NCBI GenBank assembly: GCA_041399085.1
Contig: JAWKTM010000048.1
Coordinates: forward strand, 1-55,142
Length of the DNA stretch: 55,142 nt
Source of the DNA: JAWKTM01 sp041399085
GTDB lineage: Bacteria > Planctomycetota > Planctomycetia > Pirellulales > Pirellulaceae
Direction: 5' to 3'
In this document: positions 16,356 through 25,548 of the stretch, piece by piece
Numbering within the stretch: the first letter of the stretch is position 1
How the letters are laid out: each line of letters begins with the position of its first letter
Position numbers and translations under genes: made by a program
The notes under the pieces: generated by a model
What the model was told of the DNA's origin: nothing
What the model saw: the letters and a program-made list of their open reading frames with translations, nothing else
Database searches by the model: none

Positions 16356-17978
16356 CTAAATAGTCCGTTCGCGTGCAGAGGCGAGTTTCGCGATCTCCGC
16401 GAACACGCTGTTCCAATCGCCAGGCTTTGGTTGGCGGAAGAGGCGGGCGGTTGGGTACCAGGGGGAATCGGTGCGGTCGAGGAGCCAACGCCAGTCGGGC
16501 GAATAGGGCAGGGCGATCCAGACGGGAATGCCCATCGCGCCGGCTACGTGGGAGATTGACGTGTCGCAACACACGACCAGGTCCAGGTGCTTCATTACAG
16601 CCGCCGTGTCGAGAAACGGGCCGGTCGCTTCGTCCAGCCGATCGGCTAAGTCCGACAGACGCCAATGGCTTGCCACGTCGGCAATCTGTTCGCGGCCGAA
16701 GCCCTTTTGCAGGCTGACGAGTTGCACGTCGGGCAACGCGGCCAGCGGCGCGAATTCGGCCAGCGGCACGCTTCGCTGCGCGTCGGCTTGATTCGTGCGG
16801 CTGCCTTGCCAAGCAATCCCAATCCGCCGACCGGCCGATCGCGGCACTTCGCGATCCAACGTCACTCGCCAAGCGGCCACCAAGTTCTCGTCGGCTTGGA
16901 GATAGGGAATCTCGGCCGGGATCGAATCCAACCGCGTGTCGAACACCCGAGGCGCACTCATCAAAGGCAAATAGAAATCGGAACGGGGCGGCGGTTGCTC
17001 GCTGGCATGCAACTCGTCCAGACCGGGGCAACTTTCCAGCAGCGGCATCAACACGCGCGGGACCCACAACAGCACGCGGGCGCCCTGCTGCTTGAACCGA
17101 GTGGCGTACCGAACGAATTGCAACGTATCGCCCAGCCCTTGCTCGGCCACCAACAACAGCGTCCGGCCAGCCAGCGGCGAGCCATCCCACTCGGGCCGAT
17201 CGGTCAGCGGTTTGGCGAACCCGTCACGACGCCAACGCCATTCGTATTCGCGCCAACCGTCCGCCAAATCGCCTCGCAACAAGCGGATCAGCGACAGCGC
17301 GTAGTGGGCTTCGGCATAGTTGGCGTCGATTCGCAGCGCGGCCTGATACCGCTCGATCGCTTCGTCCAATCGACCCAGCCGCAGCAGCGCCGTGGCCCAA
17401 TCCTTGTGGGCTTCGGCGGTTCCCAAAGCCGCGGCGGCCTGTTCCAACCAGGGCAGCGCTTCGGTCGGACGATTGCTCTCGACCAAAGCTGCTCCCAGAT
17501 TTTTTCGCGACAGCGGGTCGTTCGGATTCAACTCGACGGCCTGCCGAATTTGTTCGACCGCCTCGTCGGCTCGACGTTGTTTCAACAGCACCGCGCCGAG
17601 GTTGCTGAACGCCCGGGCGTAGGTCGGCTGCTGTTCGATTGCGGTCCGGCAAGCCGCTTCGGCTTCGTCGAATCGCCCCGCGGCACTCAGCGTGTTTCCC
17701 AAATTGTTGTAAGCGATCGGGAATTGCGGCTTCAGCGACAACGCCTGCCGATAAGCTTGCTCGGCCTCGCCGAACCGTCGTTGGTCGTGCAAAGCCATGC
17801 CGAGGTAGCACCAAGCGTCAGCGCTCCGCGGCGCGGCCGCCAGCACTCGGCGATACACTTGCTCGGCCTCGGCCAACCGCCGCTGTTGCTGAAGTTGCCA
17901 ACCGTGATTCAACGCTTCCGCCAGTGTGGGCATCCGAGTCTGCCGATGGTGATAGGGAACCCAAGGGGCGATCGACAT
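16356..17978 (-). CDS. TPR protein with C-terminal glycosyltransferase-9-like domain
   Basis: The 540-residue protein has about seven tetratricopeptide repeats at residues 16-265 (for example AYNNLGNTLSAAGRFDEAEA, AFSNLGAVLLKQRRADEAVE), followed by a domain similar to glycosyltransferase family 9/heptosyltransferases: LLLVAEQGLGDTLQFVRY, then IGIAWQGSRTNQ, and near the end LVVCCDTSISHVAGAMGIPV with the family's acidic and His positions. TPR-GT proteins of this type usually act in surface polysaccharide or protein glycosylation; the acceptor here is unknown. An alternative start is the ATG at 17933; neither has a clear ribosome site. The gene is divergent from the phosphoesterase at 18125. Confidence 0.85.
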   Translation of the reverse strand: MSIAPWVPYHHRQTRMPTLAEALNHGWQLQQQRRLAEAEQVYRRVLAAAPRSADAWCYLGMALHDQRRFGEAEQAYRQALSLKPQFPIAYNNLGNTLSAAGRFDEAEAACRTAIEQQPTYARAFSNLGAVLLKQRRADEAVEQIRQAVELNPNDPLSRKNLGAALVESNRPTEALPWLEQAAAALGTAEAHKDWATALLRLGRLDEAIERYQAALRIDANYAEAHYALSLIRLLRGDLADGWREYEWRWRRDGFAKPLTDRPEWDGSPLAGRTLLLVAEQGLGDTLQFVRYATRFKQQGARVLLWVPRVLMPLLESCPGLDELHASEQPPPRSDFYLPLMSAPRVFDTRLDSIPAEIPYLQADENLVAAWRVTLDREVPRSAGRRIGIAWQGSRTNQADAQRSVPLAEFAPLAALPDVQLVSLQKGFGREQIADVASHWRLSDLADRLDEATGPFLDTAAVMKHLDLVVCCDTSISHVAGAMGIPVWIALPYSPDWRWLLDRTDSPWYPTARLFRQPKPGDWNSVFAEIAKLASARERTI

Positions 17979-17992
17979 GGCTGATCGCCGTC

Positions 17993-18006
17993 ACGTTGCG
18001 TAACGT
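17993..18006. promoter_or_regulatory. Inverted repeat in divergent promoter region
   Basis: ACGTT-GCGT-AACGT lies in the 146-base gap between the divergent TPR/glycosyltransferase-like gene (start 17978) and the phosphoesterase gene (start 18125). The five-base arms are perfect. The position would suit an operator, but this is one short match and could be chance. Confidence 0.2.
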
Positions 18007-18124
18007 AATGAATGCTCGCGAACGCGGCGAGCCAATTAAACTCGAATCGGTTCCCGTGCGTCGCTCGGCGGCTTACGACCGGTGCGAATTGTTTGAACCT
18101 AAACCACGAACGAAATGAACCAAC

Positions 18125-18919
18125 ATGCGAGCCGCGTGGCTGACCGACATCCATTTGAATTTCGTGCGACCGTCGGGCTTGGAAGCCTTTCTGGATGCGG
18201 TCGTGGCCGCCGCTCCCGATGCCGTGCTGCTGACCGGCGATATTGCCGAATCGCACGACGTGACTCGTTTCTTGGCTCGCCTGGACGAGTCGCTTCAGCG
18301 GCCACTGTATTTCGTGCTGGGTAATCACGATTTCTATTTCGGCTCGATCGCGGGCGTTCGGCAAGCGGTCGATCAATTGTGCCTGGAGCGTCCGAATCTG
18401 TGCTACTTGACGCATTCTTCGCCGATCGAGTTGACCAAATCGATCGGCTTGCTGGGCCATGACGGTTGGGCCGACGCGCGCGAAGGGGACTACGAGCGTT
18501 CTTATGTGATGATGAACGACTATCAATGGATCCGCGAACTGTCGGGAATGGATAAGCGTCAGCGGTTGCCGTTGCTGCATGCGTTGGGCGACGAAGCGGC
18601 CCAATCCGTGCGCGAGCGCCTGCCCGCGGCGCTCGACCAGTTCGCGCACGTCGTGCTGCTTACTCATGTACCGCCGCTCCGCGGAGCTTGTTGGCACGAA
18701 GGTCGACTGTCCGACGATGAATGGGCGCCGCACTTCGTCTGCCAAGCGATGGGGACCGCGATCCTGGAGATAATGAGCCGATATCCCCACCGGCAATTAA
18801 CAGTCCTATGCGGCCACACCCACGGCAGCGGCGTCTGCTACCCCGCCGACAACATTGTGATCCACACCGGCCCCGCCGAGTACGGGCGGCCAGGAATCGT
18901 GAGAATGTGGGAGTGGTGA
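18125..18919 (+). CDS. Calcineurin-like metallophosphoesterase
   Basis: This 264-residue cytoplasmic protein has the metallophosphoesterase motifs in order: Asp8-x-His10 (TDIHLN), GD at 38-39 (LLTGDIAES), GNHD at 66-69, a His in LLTHVPP at about residue 180, and the C-terminal GHTHGSG near residue 230. These bind a dinuclear metal centre. The substrate cannot be inferred; the family includes nucleotidases, diesterases and protein phosphatases. There is no signal peptide. It is followed, after 189 bases, by a secreted FG-GAP protein with no obvious functional link. Confidence 0.9.
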   Translation: MRAAWLTDIHLNFVRPSGLEAFLDAVVAAAPDAVLLTGDIAESHDVTRFLARLDESLQRPLYFVLGNHDFYFGSIAGVRQAVDQLCLERPNLCYLTHSSPIELTKSIGLLGHDGWADAREGDYERSYVMMNDYQWIRELSGMDKRQRLPLLHALGDEAAQSVRERLPAALDQFAHVVLLTHVPPLRGACWHEGRLSDDEWAPHFVCQAMGTAILEIMSRYPHRQLTVLCGHTHGSGVCYPADNIVIHTGPAEYGRPGIVRMWEW

Positions 18920-19108
18920 GTTGCCGGCGAACCGCGACGATCGACAATGCCTGTTATATTGCGAAGGGAATTTAGGCGACCGGCAGATTAAGAAATACCA
19001 GCACGCGGCGCAAGCAAGTGAATTCGCCGACACACTCGCCGGTGAATGTCGCGTTGTTACCGTCTGGATCGACATTGTTATGCGTTTCAAATGTACGAGG
19101 AAAATGCA

Positions 19109-20377
19109 ATGTCGCGTTTCGCCCGGAATGTTACCCTAGTTTGTTGCAACATTCTGTTGAACTTGCTTACACACCTTGTTTCCGCCGAAGAAGCGAAATG
19201 GCAGCGACATATCGTGGATAATTCCTCGCGCGGCGCGGATGGAGTTCGGCTAGCGGATGCCAATGGGGACGGCCTGCTGGATATCGCCACGGGTTGGGAA
19301 GAAGGAGGCGTGATCCGGGTTTATTTGAACCCTGGACCTACGCTGGCGAAACAAGCTTGGCCTGCCGTGACGGTGGGGCGAGTCAAGTCGCCCGAAGACG
19401 CGGTGTTAGTCGACTTGGATGGCGACGGGCGGATGGATGTTGTGAGTTGTTGTGAGGGTGCTAACCGTACCGTGTTCGTCCACTGGGCTCCGTCCGATCC
19501 CAAGCGATATTTGGACGAGAAAGCTTGGACCACCGAACCATTGCCGGCCACGCTCAAGCAACGAATGTGGATGTTTGCCGTGCCGATGCAGGTCGACGGG
19601 CGACGCGGAATCGATCTGGTCGTCGGCTCGAAGGGACCCCAGGCGGCAATCGGTTGGCTCAGATCGCCCGACGATCCACGTCGATTGGCGGATTGGAAGT
19701 ATCACGAATGGACTTCGGCCGGTTGGATCATGTCCCTGCAAGCTCACGATCTCGATGGCGACGGCGATTTGGATATTCTGGCTTCCGATCGCAAGGGCGA
19801 CGCGTCCAGTGTGTTATGGATCGAGAATACGCTCGACCCACAACGCGAAGTCGATCGCGGCGCCGGATCCGCGAATTGGCCGGTTCATCGAATTGGCGGC
19901 CTGCGACGCGAAGTAATGTTCTTGTCCTACCAAGCGACGGATGCAGTTCAGTCGATCGTCGCCGCCGTTCGACCATCGTCGTTGTTATGGCTGAGTTCCA
20001 ACCGGAAACAGGCCCGAGAGCCGTGGAGTAGTGTGGAACTATCGCTACCGTCCGGTTGTGGCACCGCCAAAGCCGCGGCCATCGCGGATGTCGATCTCGA
20101 TGGGCGAGTCGACATTGTGTTCACGTGCGAGAACGCAACGAAAGGGCTGTCGGGAGCGCGGTGGATCTCGGCGGTATCCGAATTGACCAAGCCGTCCGCC
20201 GATACTGAGGCCCCGATTTTCACTAACAACTCGGCCCATGAGATCAGCGGCCCCGAGGGCGTCAAGTTCGATCGGATCGAGATGCTCGACTTAGACGACG
20301 ATGGGGATTTGGACCTCTTGACTTGTGAGGAACGCGACAACCTCGGGGTGATTTGGTATGAGAACCCCGCGCGATGA
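19109..20377 (+). CDS. Secreted FG-GAP/VCBS repeat protein
   Basis: I place the start at the ATG at 19109 because GAGGAA lies about nine bases upstream and the product (422 aa) then begins with a signal peptide (MSRFARNVTLVCCNIL, cleavage near VSAEE). The body is an integrin-like beta-propeller with calcium-binding loops: DANGDGLLDIATG, DLDGDGRMDVVS, DLDGDGDLDILAS, DVDLDGRVDIVFT and DLDDDGDLDLLT. Such proteins are exported and bind ligands or stabilise surface structures; no enzyme motif is seen. The first REPIN-like element begins 34 bases after the stop. Confidence 0.85.
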   Translation: MSRFARNVTLVCCNILLNLLTHLVSAEEAKWQRHIVDNSSRGADGVRLADANGDGLLDIATGWEEGGVIRVYLNPGPTLAKQAWPAVTVGRVKSPEDAVLVDLDGDGRMDVVSCCEGANRTVFVHWAPSDPKRYLDEKAWTTEPLPATLKQRMWMFAVPMQVDGRRGIDLVVGSKGPQAAIGWLRSPDDPRRLADWKYHEWTSAGWIMSLQAHDLDGDGDLDILASDRKGDASSVLWIENTLDPQREVDRGAGSANWPVHRIGGLRREVMFLSYQATDAVQSIVAAVRPSSLLWLSSNRKQAREPWSSVELSLPSGCGTAKAAAIADVDLDGRVDIVFTCENATKGLSGARWISAVSELTKPSADTEAPIFTNNSAHEISGPEGVKFDRIEMLDLDDDGDLDLLTCEERDNLGVIWYENPAR

Positions 20378-20410
20378 TGTAAATTCGGATCGGCGGGAGC
20401 GTCGGTCATT

Positions 20411-20545
20411 TTGGAGTGCGGCGATTCATCGCCGCTTTCTTTTCGCTTCGGAGGTAGTTGGGGCGGCTTAGTCTCAGTTCGCTTCATCGAACGACGAATT
20501 CAGCGAGCAAAGACGAAAAGCGGGGACAAGTCCCCGCACTCCAAA
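20411..20545. repeat. REPIN/MITE-like element, copy 1 (135 bp)
   Basis: The ends are inverted repeats: TTTGGAGTGCGG at the left and CCGCACTCCAAA at the right, perfect over 12 bases and imperfectly extended further inward. Each end can also fold by itself: GCGGCGA-TTCA-TCGCCGC on the left and GCGGGGA-CAAG-TCCCCGC on the right. This is the architecture of two REP hairpins in inverted orientation, each preceded by a GGAG-like tetranucleotide. A second copy lies at 21155-21287. Confidence 0.85.
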
Positions 20546-20570
20546 GTCGCGGCTCGACTTTCCCAAGCTG

Positions 20571-21065
20571 TTAGGTTGTTGAAAGTATGAAGTCGTGTTT
20601 CGCGTTGCCAGAGGAGACTTCAACCTTCAGTTCACTCTGCTTATTGTATTTCTCGGGAACCAATTCGGTGGCCGCCGGGGAACTTTCACCTGACTCCGAG
20701 CTCGCTTCTCCACCTTCTTCGCCCTCGCCCGCGTTCAGGCCCAAAATCTTTCGGGCCGTGCTGATGCGCACGATCTTCGGACCGGATGTCACTCCCTTCT
20801 TGACCGAATCAAATTGCAATTCGTAATGTCCGGACGAGTCGGTCATACCATAAGAAAACTGACCGTCAGGCGTTTCAAACGTGACGACCGCGTTGGGCAG
20901 CGGTTGGCCGTCCAGCGTGACGGTCCCGCTGACTTGAATCAAGTCGACTTTGGAATAGTCCGCGCCAGTCGAGCCGCATCCAGATATTGCAGTCATCAAA
21001 CAAGCGAACAAGAAGGTGACAAGAGCGGAAGGGAGAAACGTGTGGCAATCGCGAATCGTTGTCAT
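20571..21065 (-). CDS. Lipoprotein with carboxypeptidase-regulatory-like (transthyretin-like) domain
   Basis: Starting at the ATG at 21065 gives 164 residues with a lipoprotein signal: a hydrophobic stretch (LVTFLFACLM) then the lipobox AISGC with Cys30. A frame extension to a TTG at 21113 would spoil the signal, so I reject it. After the lipobox comes a short beta domain (VSGTVTLDGQPLPNAVVTF, then GMTDSSGHYELQF), typical of the small lipoproteins that planctomycetes encode beside DUF1559 genes. A Glu/Ser-rich insert lies near residues 115-130. It is bracketed by the two REPIN-like copies and shares strand with the DUF1559 gene at 21307-22311. Confidence 0.8.
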   Translation of the reverse strand: MTTIRDCHTFLPSALVTFLFACLMTAISGCGSTGADYSKVDLIQVSGTVTLDGQPLPNAVVTFETPDGQFSYGMTDSSGHYELQFDSVKKGVTSGPKIVRISTARKILGLNAGEGEEGGEASSESGESSPAATELVPEKYNKQSELKVEVSSGNAKHDFILSTT

Positions 21066-21154
21066 TGGTATAGGAATTACTGTATGTGGTGTCGTGACGC
21101 TTGGTGTTATCAACTTGTTAAGTCATGCGTTGTTTGCATATGGAAAGCGCAATG

Positions 21155-21287
21155 TGGAGTGCGGCGATTCATCGCCGCTTTCTTTTCGCGTCGGAGGCAG
21201 GTGGGCGGCTTAATCTAAGTCCGCTTCATCAAACGACGAGTTTATCGAGCAAAGACAAAAAGCGGGGACAAGGCCCCGCACTCCAAA
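21155..21287. repeat. REPIN/MITE-like element, copy 2 (about 133 bp)
   Basis: This is a direct-orientation second copy of the element at 20411-20545, about 90% identical by eye, with one single-base indel near the GGAGGCAGG segment. Left end TGGAGTGCGGCGA, right end GGCCCCGCACTCCA. It sits between the lipoprotein gene and the DUF1559 gene, so it may also affect the ends of these transcripts. Confidence 0.85.
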
Positions 21288-21306
21288 TGGGAGAGTCCGG
21301 TCGGGC

Positions 21307-22311
21307 CTACGGCGCTTGTACTGCCTCGCGGCCGTCGCGCGATCCCAGTCCGTTATAGACCACCATATCAATCGTTTCTGGGAAGAATCGCACACTACCG
21401 TCGGTCAGTGCGAAATTGGCTCCGCCCGGATGATAGCTGCCGAACGCAATCTCCATGACGACGCCCGGCTGAGTGGGATCCTTGCGACTGTTGATGCGCG
21501 GCCCCGCTGAGCCGACGCCTTCGGAATACTCCGTGCCGCCCGCGTTGCCGGGAGCCCAGTTTCCGGTTTGCGGCGCTCCGAACAACCAGAAATCCATCCC
21601 TTGACCGTCCTTCACATAGTTCGGATCCGTATAAGACTCACCCAGCAGAATTGTGTTCGACGTCCCATCAATCACGTCGGCCATCCGTACATTGCTATTG
21701 CCCCATAACATTCCGTTCAGCGGCACTTGTTCGAGCGCTCGGGCGCCTGCTGGGGCCGACGCGGGGATCGTGCTGGCGTCGTCCGACCAGATATTCGACC
21801 CCGCGCATCCGCGATAGCTCGTGGGGACGCGCCCCGGAATGCCTTCGTTGTCGATGTGCTCGGGCGCGGCCATGCTGGGACAACGAAAGATCTCGATCAA
21901 CGTGCCACACGCGACTTCGTTCGGCGAACCGTCGGCGTTCCAGTTGCCCATTCCGCTTTCCGCCCAGATCAAGGTGTCATACAGGTTCTTCTGTTCCACG
22001 TAAGGCAGAATCGGGCCCGACCAGAGCGCCTCGAGATTGCTGAATCCATACGGAAAGGACTTCAGCGTGTCGTGATAATTGTGCATGGCCAACGCCAAGT
22101 TTTTCATGTTGTTCGTGCATTGGCTCCGTCGCGCCGCTTCCCGAGCGGCTTGGACCGCGGGAAGCAACATGGCTACCAGCAAGCCGATAATGGCGATCAC
22201 AACCAACAGTTCGACCAACGTGAAGCCCGCCGAGCGGGATGCTGGCGACAACGCCGCAGGCCGCGCGAAGCTGGGGTGCTGTCGATTGATTCTCTCAATT
22301 TGCCCGTTCAT
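21307..22311 (-). CDS. DUF1559 pseudopilin-like protein (copy 1)
   Basis: The 334-residue protein has a type IV prepilin N-terminus: a basic leader ending in SAGFTLVELLVVIAIIG (about residues 27-43), with cleavage expected before Phe of GFTLVE, then AREAARRSQCTNNMKNL. The remainder is the DUF1559 beta-rich domain, ending with the family signature YHPGGANFALTDGSVRFF. These proteins are expanded in planctomycetes and probably assemble into or bind pilus-like or secretion structures. The start ATG at 22311 is the first of the frame. The downstream lipoprotein on the same strand is the usual neighbour of this family. Confidence 0.93.
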   Translation of the reverse strand: MNGQIERINRQHPSFARPAALSPASRSAGFTLVELLVVIAIIGLLVAMLLPAVQAAREAARRSQCTNNMKNLALAMHNYHDTLKSFPYGFSNLEALWSGPILPYVEQKNLYDTLIWAESGMGNWNADGSPNEVACGTLIEIFRCPSMAAPEHIDNEGIPGRVPTSYRGCAGSNIWSDDASTIPASAPAGARALEQVPLNGMLWGNSNVRMADVIDGTSNTILLGESYTDPNYVKDGQGMDFWLFGAPQTGNWAPGNAGGTEYSEGVGSAGPRINSRKDPTQPGVVMEIAFGSYHPGGANFALTDGSVRFFPETIDMVVYNGLGSRDGREAVQAP

Positions 22312-22511
22312 CGTTCTGGTTCCTATGCGACCTGTGCCGTAACTCCCATGTCGTCGACGCGTTCAGCATGGCGGGCGACTGTTCAAATTTCGCGAAGACC
22401 TGGCAAAGTGAATCAGAATTCGAAGCGACGCTTGCGAACCGTAACCGCGACACGATTGTATACCACCACTTCCCCCACCGCGTCTTGCTGAATCCGAAGC
22501 TCTGGCCGATC

Positions 22512-23576
22512 ATGGCCGCCATGAGCAGCGTTGCGGATAAATCGGATGCGGCCGTTCGCGTGCGGCCGCTGTGGATCGGTTCGGTGTGTGTCGACCCGCC
22601 GGTGCTGCAAGCGCCGATGGCGGGATTCACTAACTACGCGTTTCGGCAGATCGTGCGCGAGTTTGGCGGAGCGGGGCTCCAAGCCACCGAAATGGTCAGC
22701 GCTCGCGGGTTCGCTTGGCTGGACGAACACGAAGCCGAGCATCCCGATCGCCTGTGGGGCGTCGCCGACGAACCTCGTCCGCTGGCCGTTCAGATGTGGG
22801 ACAACGATCCGGCGACACTGGCGAAAGTTGGCGCTCGGCTGGCGAACGATCTGAAGGTCAGCGTGGTCGACATCAATTTCGGCTGTCCGGTGAAGCAGGT
22901 GACGCAAGCGGCGCACAGCGGTTCGTACTTATTGCGTTATCCCGATCGGGTAGCCGCGATTGTTTCCAGGGTGGTCGAGGCTTGCGCCCCCACGCCGGTG
23001 ACCGCCAAAATTCGGTTAGGGTGCTCGCGCGATTCGATCAACGCGATCGAAGTCGCCCAGGCCGTCGAACAGGCGGGTGCCGCGGCGCTGACGGTCCACG
23101 GTCGCACGGCTCAAGATTTTTTTAAGGGCAGCGCCGACTGGCAACGCATTTCGGAGATCAAGCCGCATCTGAAGCGTATTCCGCTAATCGGCAACGGCGA
23201 TTTGGATTCAGCGGAAAAGGTCGTCGAGGCGTTTCGCCGCTACGATGTGGACGGAGTCATGATCGCCCGCGCGTCGCTCGGCCGCCCCTGGCTGTTCGCC
23301 CAAGCGCAGGCAGCTCTGCGGGGCGAACCGATCCCGCCCGACCCGACGCTGGACGAGCAACGCCGGATTTTGCTGCACCACTATGATTTGGTGGTCGAAC
23401 GGTTTGGCGTGCATAAAGGCACGATGTTGATGCGCAAGTACGCTTGTTGCTATGCGCAAGGCATCCACGGCGCGCGAGCCTTTCGGACGCACGCCGCGAA
23501 AGTGAACACGGCGGCCGAGTTTCATGAGGTGGTCGAGACGTATTTTCCGCGGCCGCTGGAGGAGTCGGAGCAGTGA
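22512..23576 (+). CDS. dusB: tRNA-dihydrouridine synthase (DusB-like)
   Basis: The frame is open upstream to 22368, but the added residues do not look like protein, and homologous sequence begins near WIGSVCVDPPVLQAPMAGFTN, so I choose the ATG at 22512 (354 aa); 22521 is also possible. The enzyme reduces uridines in the tRNA D-loop using FMN. Visible motifs are the N-terminal APMAGFTN, the catalytic-cysteine segment INFGCPVKQV (Cys at about residue 125), TAKIRLG, TVHGRTAQDFF, and the phosphate-binding GNGDLDS and GVMIARASLGRPWLF. Assignment to DusB rather than DusA or DusC rests on the GCPVKQV context. It is divergent from the DUF1559 gene. Confidence 0.9.
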   Translation: MAAMSSVADKSDAAVRVRPLWIGSVCVDPPVLQAPMAGFTNYAFRQIVREFGGAGLQATEMVSARGFAWLDEHEAEHPDRLWGVADEPRPLAVQMWDNDPATLAKVGARLANDLKVSVVDINFGCPVKQVTQAAHSGSYLLRYPDRVAAIVSRVVEACAPTPVTAKIRLGCSRDSINAIEVAQAVEQAGAAALTVHGRTAQDFFKGSADWQRISEIKPHLKRIPLIGNGDLDSAEKVVEAFRRYDVDGVMIARASLGRPWLFAQAQAALRGEPIPPDPTLDEQRRILLHHYDLVVERFGVHKGTMLMRKYACCYAQGIHGARAFRTHAAKVNTAAEFHEVVETYFPRPLEESEQ

Positions 23577-23595
23577 GTTGTGGGGGGAGTGAAGG

Positions 23596-23667
23596 CTCAG
23601 CAGGAGCTGTGCTGCCGCCTTGCTCAAGTCCCGTGGAACTCAGCAGGAGCTTCGTGCCGCCGGGTGC
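23596..23667. repeat. Two ~30-bp direct repeats
   Basis: CTCAGCAGGAGCTGTGCTGC at 23596 and CTCAGCAGGAGCTTCGTGCC at 23639 start two related 29-30-base units 43 bases apart, both ending GTGCTC or TTGCTC. They fill the gap between the convergent dus-like and FAD oxidoreductase genes. The second ends against the stop codon of the oxidoreductase. Confidence 0.6.
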
Positions 23668-25548
23668 TCATTCGTCCGAATCGATTGGCGCTAGTTGCAC
23701 TGCGTCGGCGTGAACAAAACCGCCGGCGCCTTCGGTGGAAATCGTCACCGTGCAAACGTCGTCCTTGCCCAACGTGACCGTGGCCAGCGAGATGAAGCCG
23801 TCGTCAATTGGCGGCGTCTTCTGCATGTTCACCGTCGCTCGCTTTTCGACGTCGCCGACTCGCACGGTCACCGGCACCGTCGTGCCGCGATTCTCGTGCG
23901 GTTGATAGGCCAGTCGCAATTGATACTTGCCCGGCACCGGCGCCTTCACTGAAAACTCGATCGCCGCGCCGCTGCCCGCCTGGGCGTACAGATAGCCGTA
24001 GCCGATGTATCCGCGGAGCCCCGTGCCGTGAGTCCAACTGCCGGCCTTCTTCGCCTGCAAATCGTCGACGACCACGCCGGCCAACTTCGCCGGATCCAAG
24101 CCCGACGGCGGACCTTCGGGGCGCGCAACCGGCAAATCGTCCGGCACCACGAGATCACTGGTCACCGTTTCGCGGCGAGCTCGACCAGGCAGCTCCAGCA
24201 ACTGCTTCAAGTCATCCAAGTAGTGCGTATAAACTTCGCGAGGTTGGCAATCGTGCAGCACGCAAATCGACGCCGCCTTGCCGACGACTTCGCCCATCAT
24301 GCCGCAGGTCTTCATCACGCGTGTCGTGCCGAGCGCCTCGTGCGTGACGCTGATGCAGCGGCCGGCCATGAACAGGTTTTCGATGTTTCGCGAGTAAAAA
24401 CAGCGGTACGGTACCGGATAACCATAGGTGCGATCGATTCGGTGGTCGTGTTCGGCGATCGAAATGAACGGGTTGTCCGGGAACTTTTCCGCGTATTGCT
24501 TCTTGGGATAGTGCAAGTCGATCGACCAAGTGCTGGGGACGCAGCCGTCTGGGAATTTGCGTTTGTCGACGATGTCTTCCTGAGTCAGCACCACGTCGCC
24601 CATCAGCCGCCGCGATTCGCGCGGTCCGCCGATATACGCGATCCAAGCCAGCCGGGCGTTGCGATGATCGGCCGCGCCGTCGCGATTCTTCATCGCATTG
24701 AAGGCGCCATAAACGGCCCGCAGATTCCAGTCGCGAATGGCTTCCGCGCCGTCCAACGGATCCTTGTCGAAGCCGCTTTCCCAGAACCATTGGCCGTGAT
24801 GGTCGCGCGGATACGGGAAATCCTTCATCGTCAGGTCCAAAGCCCACGGCGTTTCTGGGAACGCAACCGGCTCGTCGGCTTCGTCCCACACCCACATGTT
24901 GCTCATGCCCATCCGGCCCTCGGGCGTCATATCCCAATCCGCCTTGGCGAGAAATCCGATCGTGCCGTGTCCGGTACAGTCGACGAACAGCCGGCCGGCA
25001 AACCGTTTGTGTTCGCTGGTCCGTGTGTCGAAAGCATGCACGGCCGCGATGCGATTGCCGTCCATGTCGACTTGGTAGGCATGATGATTCAGGAACAAGT
25101 CGATGTTCTTCTCGGCCCGAACGATCGCTTCCTTCTTGTCGTCGCCAAACTCTTCGGCTCGGCCGGGCGATTTCGTGGCCTTGTCGGCGAACTCGTCGAC
25201 GATCTCGCCAATCCGAGGAAACTCGCCGCGGCGGATCAATCCCATCGCCCACACGCGGACTTCGCTCGACCCGTTGCCGCCCAGAACCGGACGGTCTTGG
25301 ATCAAAGCCACTTTGCAGCCCATGCGAGCCGCCGAGATCGCCGAGCCCATCCCGGAATAGCCGCCGCCGACGACGACCAAATCGTAGCCCGTCTTGTCGG
25401 TCGGTTCTTCCGACAACCCCAACAACTCGCGCCGCCAGCCCGGCAGAATCTGGCCCTCGTTGGGCGGCATGTTGTTCAAATCCTTCGTGAACAGGATTGC
25501 GTCGCAGCGGCCGTCGAAGCCCGTGAGATCATGCAAAGCGACGGTCAC
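23668..25548 (-). CDS. FAD-dependent oxidoreductase with C-terminal golvesin-like domain (main part)
   Basis: The main part begins TVALHDLTGFDGRCDAIL and contains a FAD Rossmann motif VVVGGGYSGMGSAISAARMG, then GGNGSSEVRVW, CTGHGTIGFLAKADW and, towards the C-terminus of the domain, FMAGRCISVTHEALGTTRV. This is the planctomycete FAD-dependent oxidoreductase family, related to proteins annotated as xanthan-lyase-like. Residues about 510-620 form a golvesin/XLY-type beta-sandwich (AIEFSVKAPVPGKYQLRLAY). The true start is upstream: two single-base frameshifts at about 25565-25605 separate it from its signal peptide and N-terminal domain (25545-25964). The substrate is unknown; secretion and domain context suggest a carbohydrate or related polymer. 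Confidence 0.85.
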   Translation of the reverse strand: MTVALHDLTGFDGRCDAILFTKDLNNMPPNEGQILPGWRRELLGLSEEPTDKTGYDLVVVGGGYSGMGSAISAARMGCKVALIQDRPVLGGNGSSEVRVWAMGLIRRGEFPRIGEIVDEFADKATKSPGRAEEFGDDKKEAIVRAEKNIDLFLNHHAYQVDMDGNRIAAVHAFDTRTSEHKRFAGRLFVDCTGHGTIGFLAKADWDMTPEGRMGMSNMWVWDEADEPVAFPETPWALDLTMKDFPYPRDHHGQWFWESGFDKDPLDGAEAIRDWNLRAVYGAFNAMKNRDGAADHRNARLAWIAYIGGPRESRRLMGDVVLTQEDIVDKRKFPDGCVPSTWSIDLHYPKKQYAEKFPDNPFISIAEHDHRIDRTYGYPVPYRCFYSRNIENLFMAGRCISVTHEALGTTRVMKTCGMMGEVVGKAASICVLHDCQPREVYTHYLDDLKQLLELPGRARRETVTSDLVVPDDLPVARPEGPPSGLDPAKLAGVVVDDLQAKKAGSWTHGTGLRGYIGYGYLYAQAGSGAAIEFSVKAPVPGKYQLRLAYQPHENRGTTVPVTVRVGDVEKRATVNMQKTPPIDDGFISLATVTLGKDDVCTVTISTEGAGGFVHADAVQLAPIDSDE

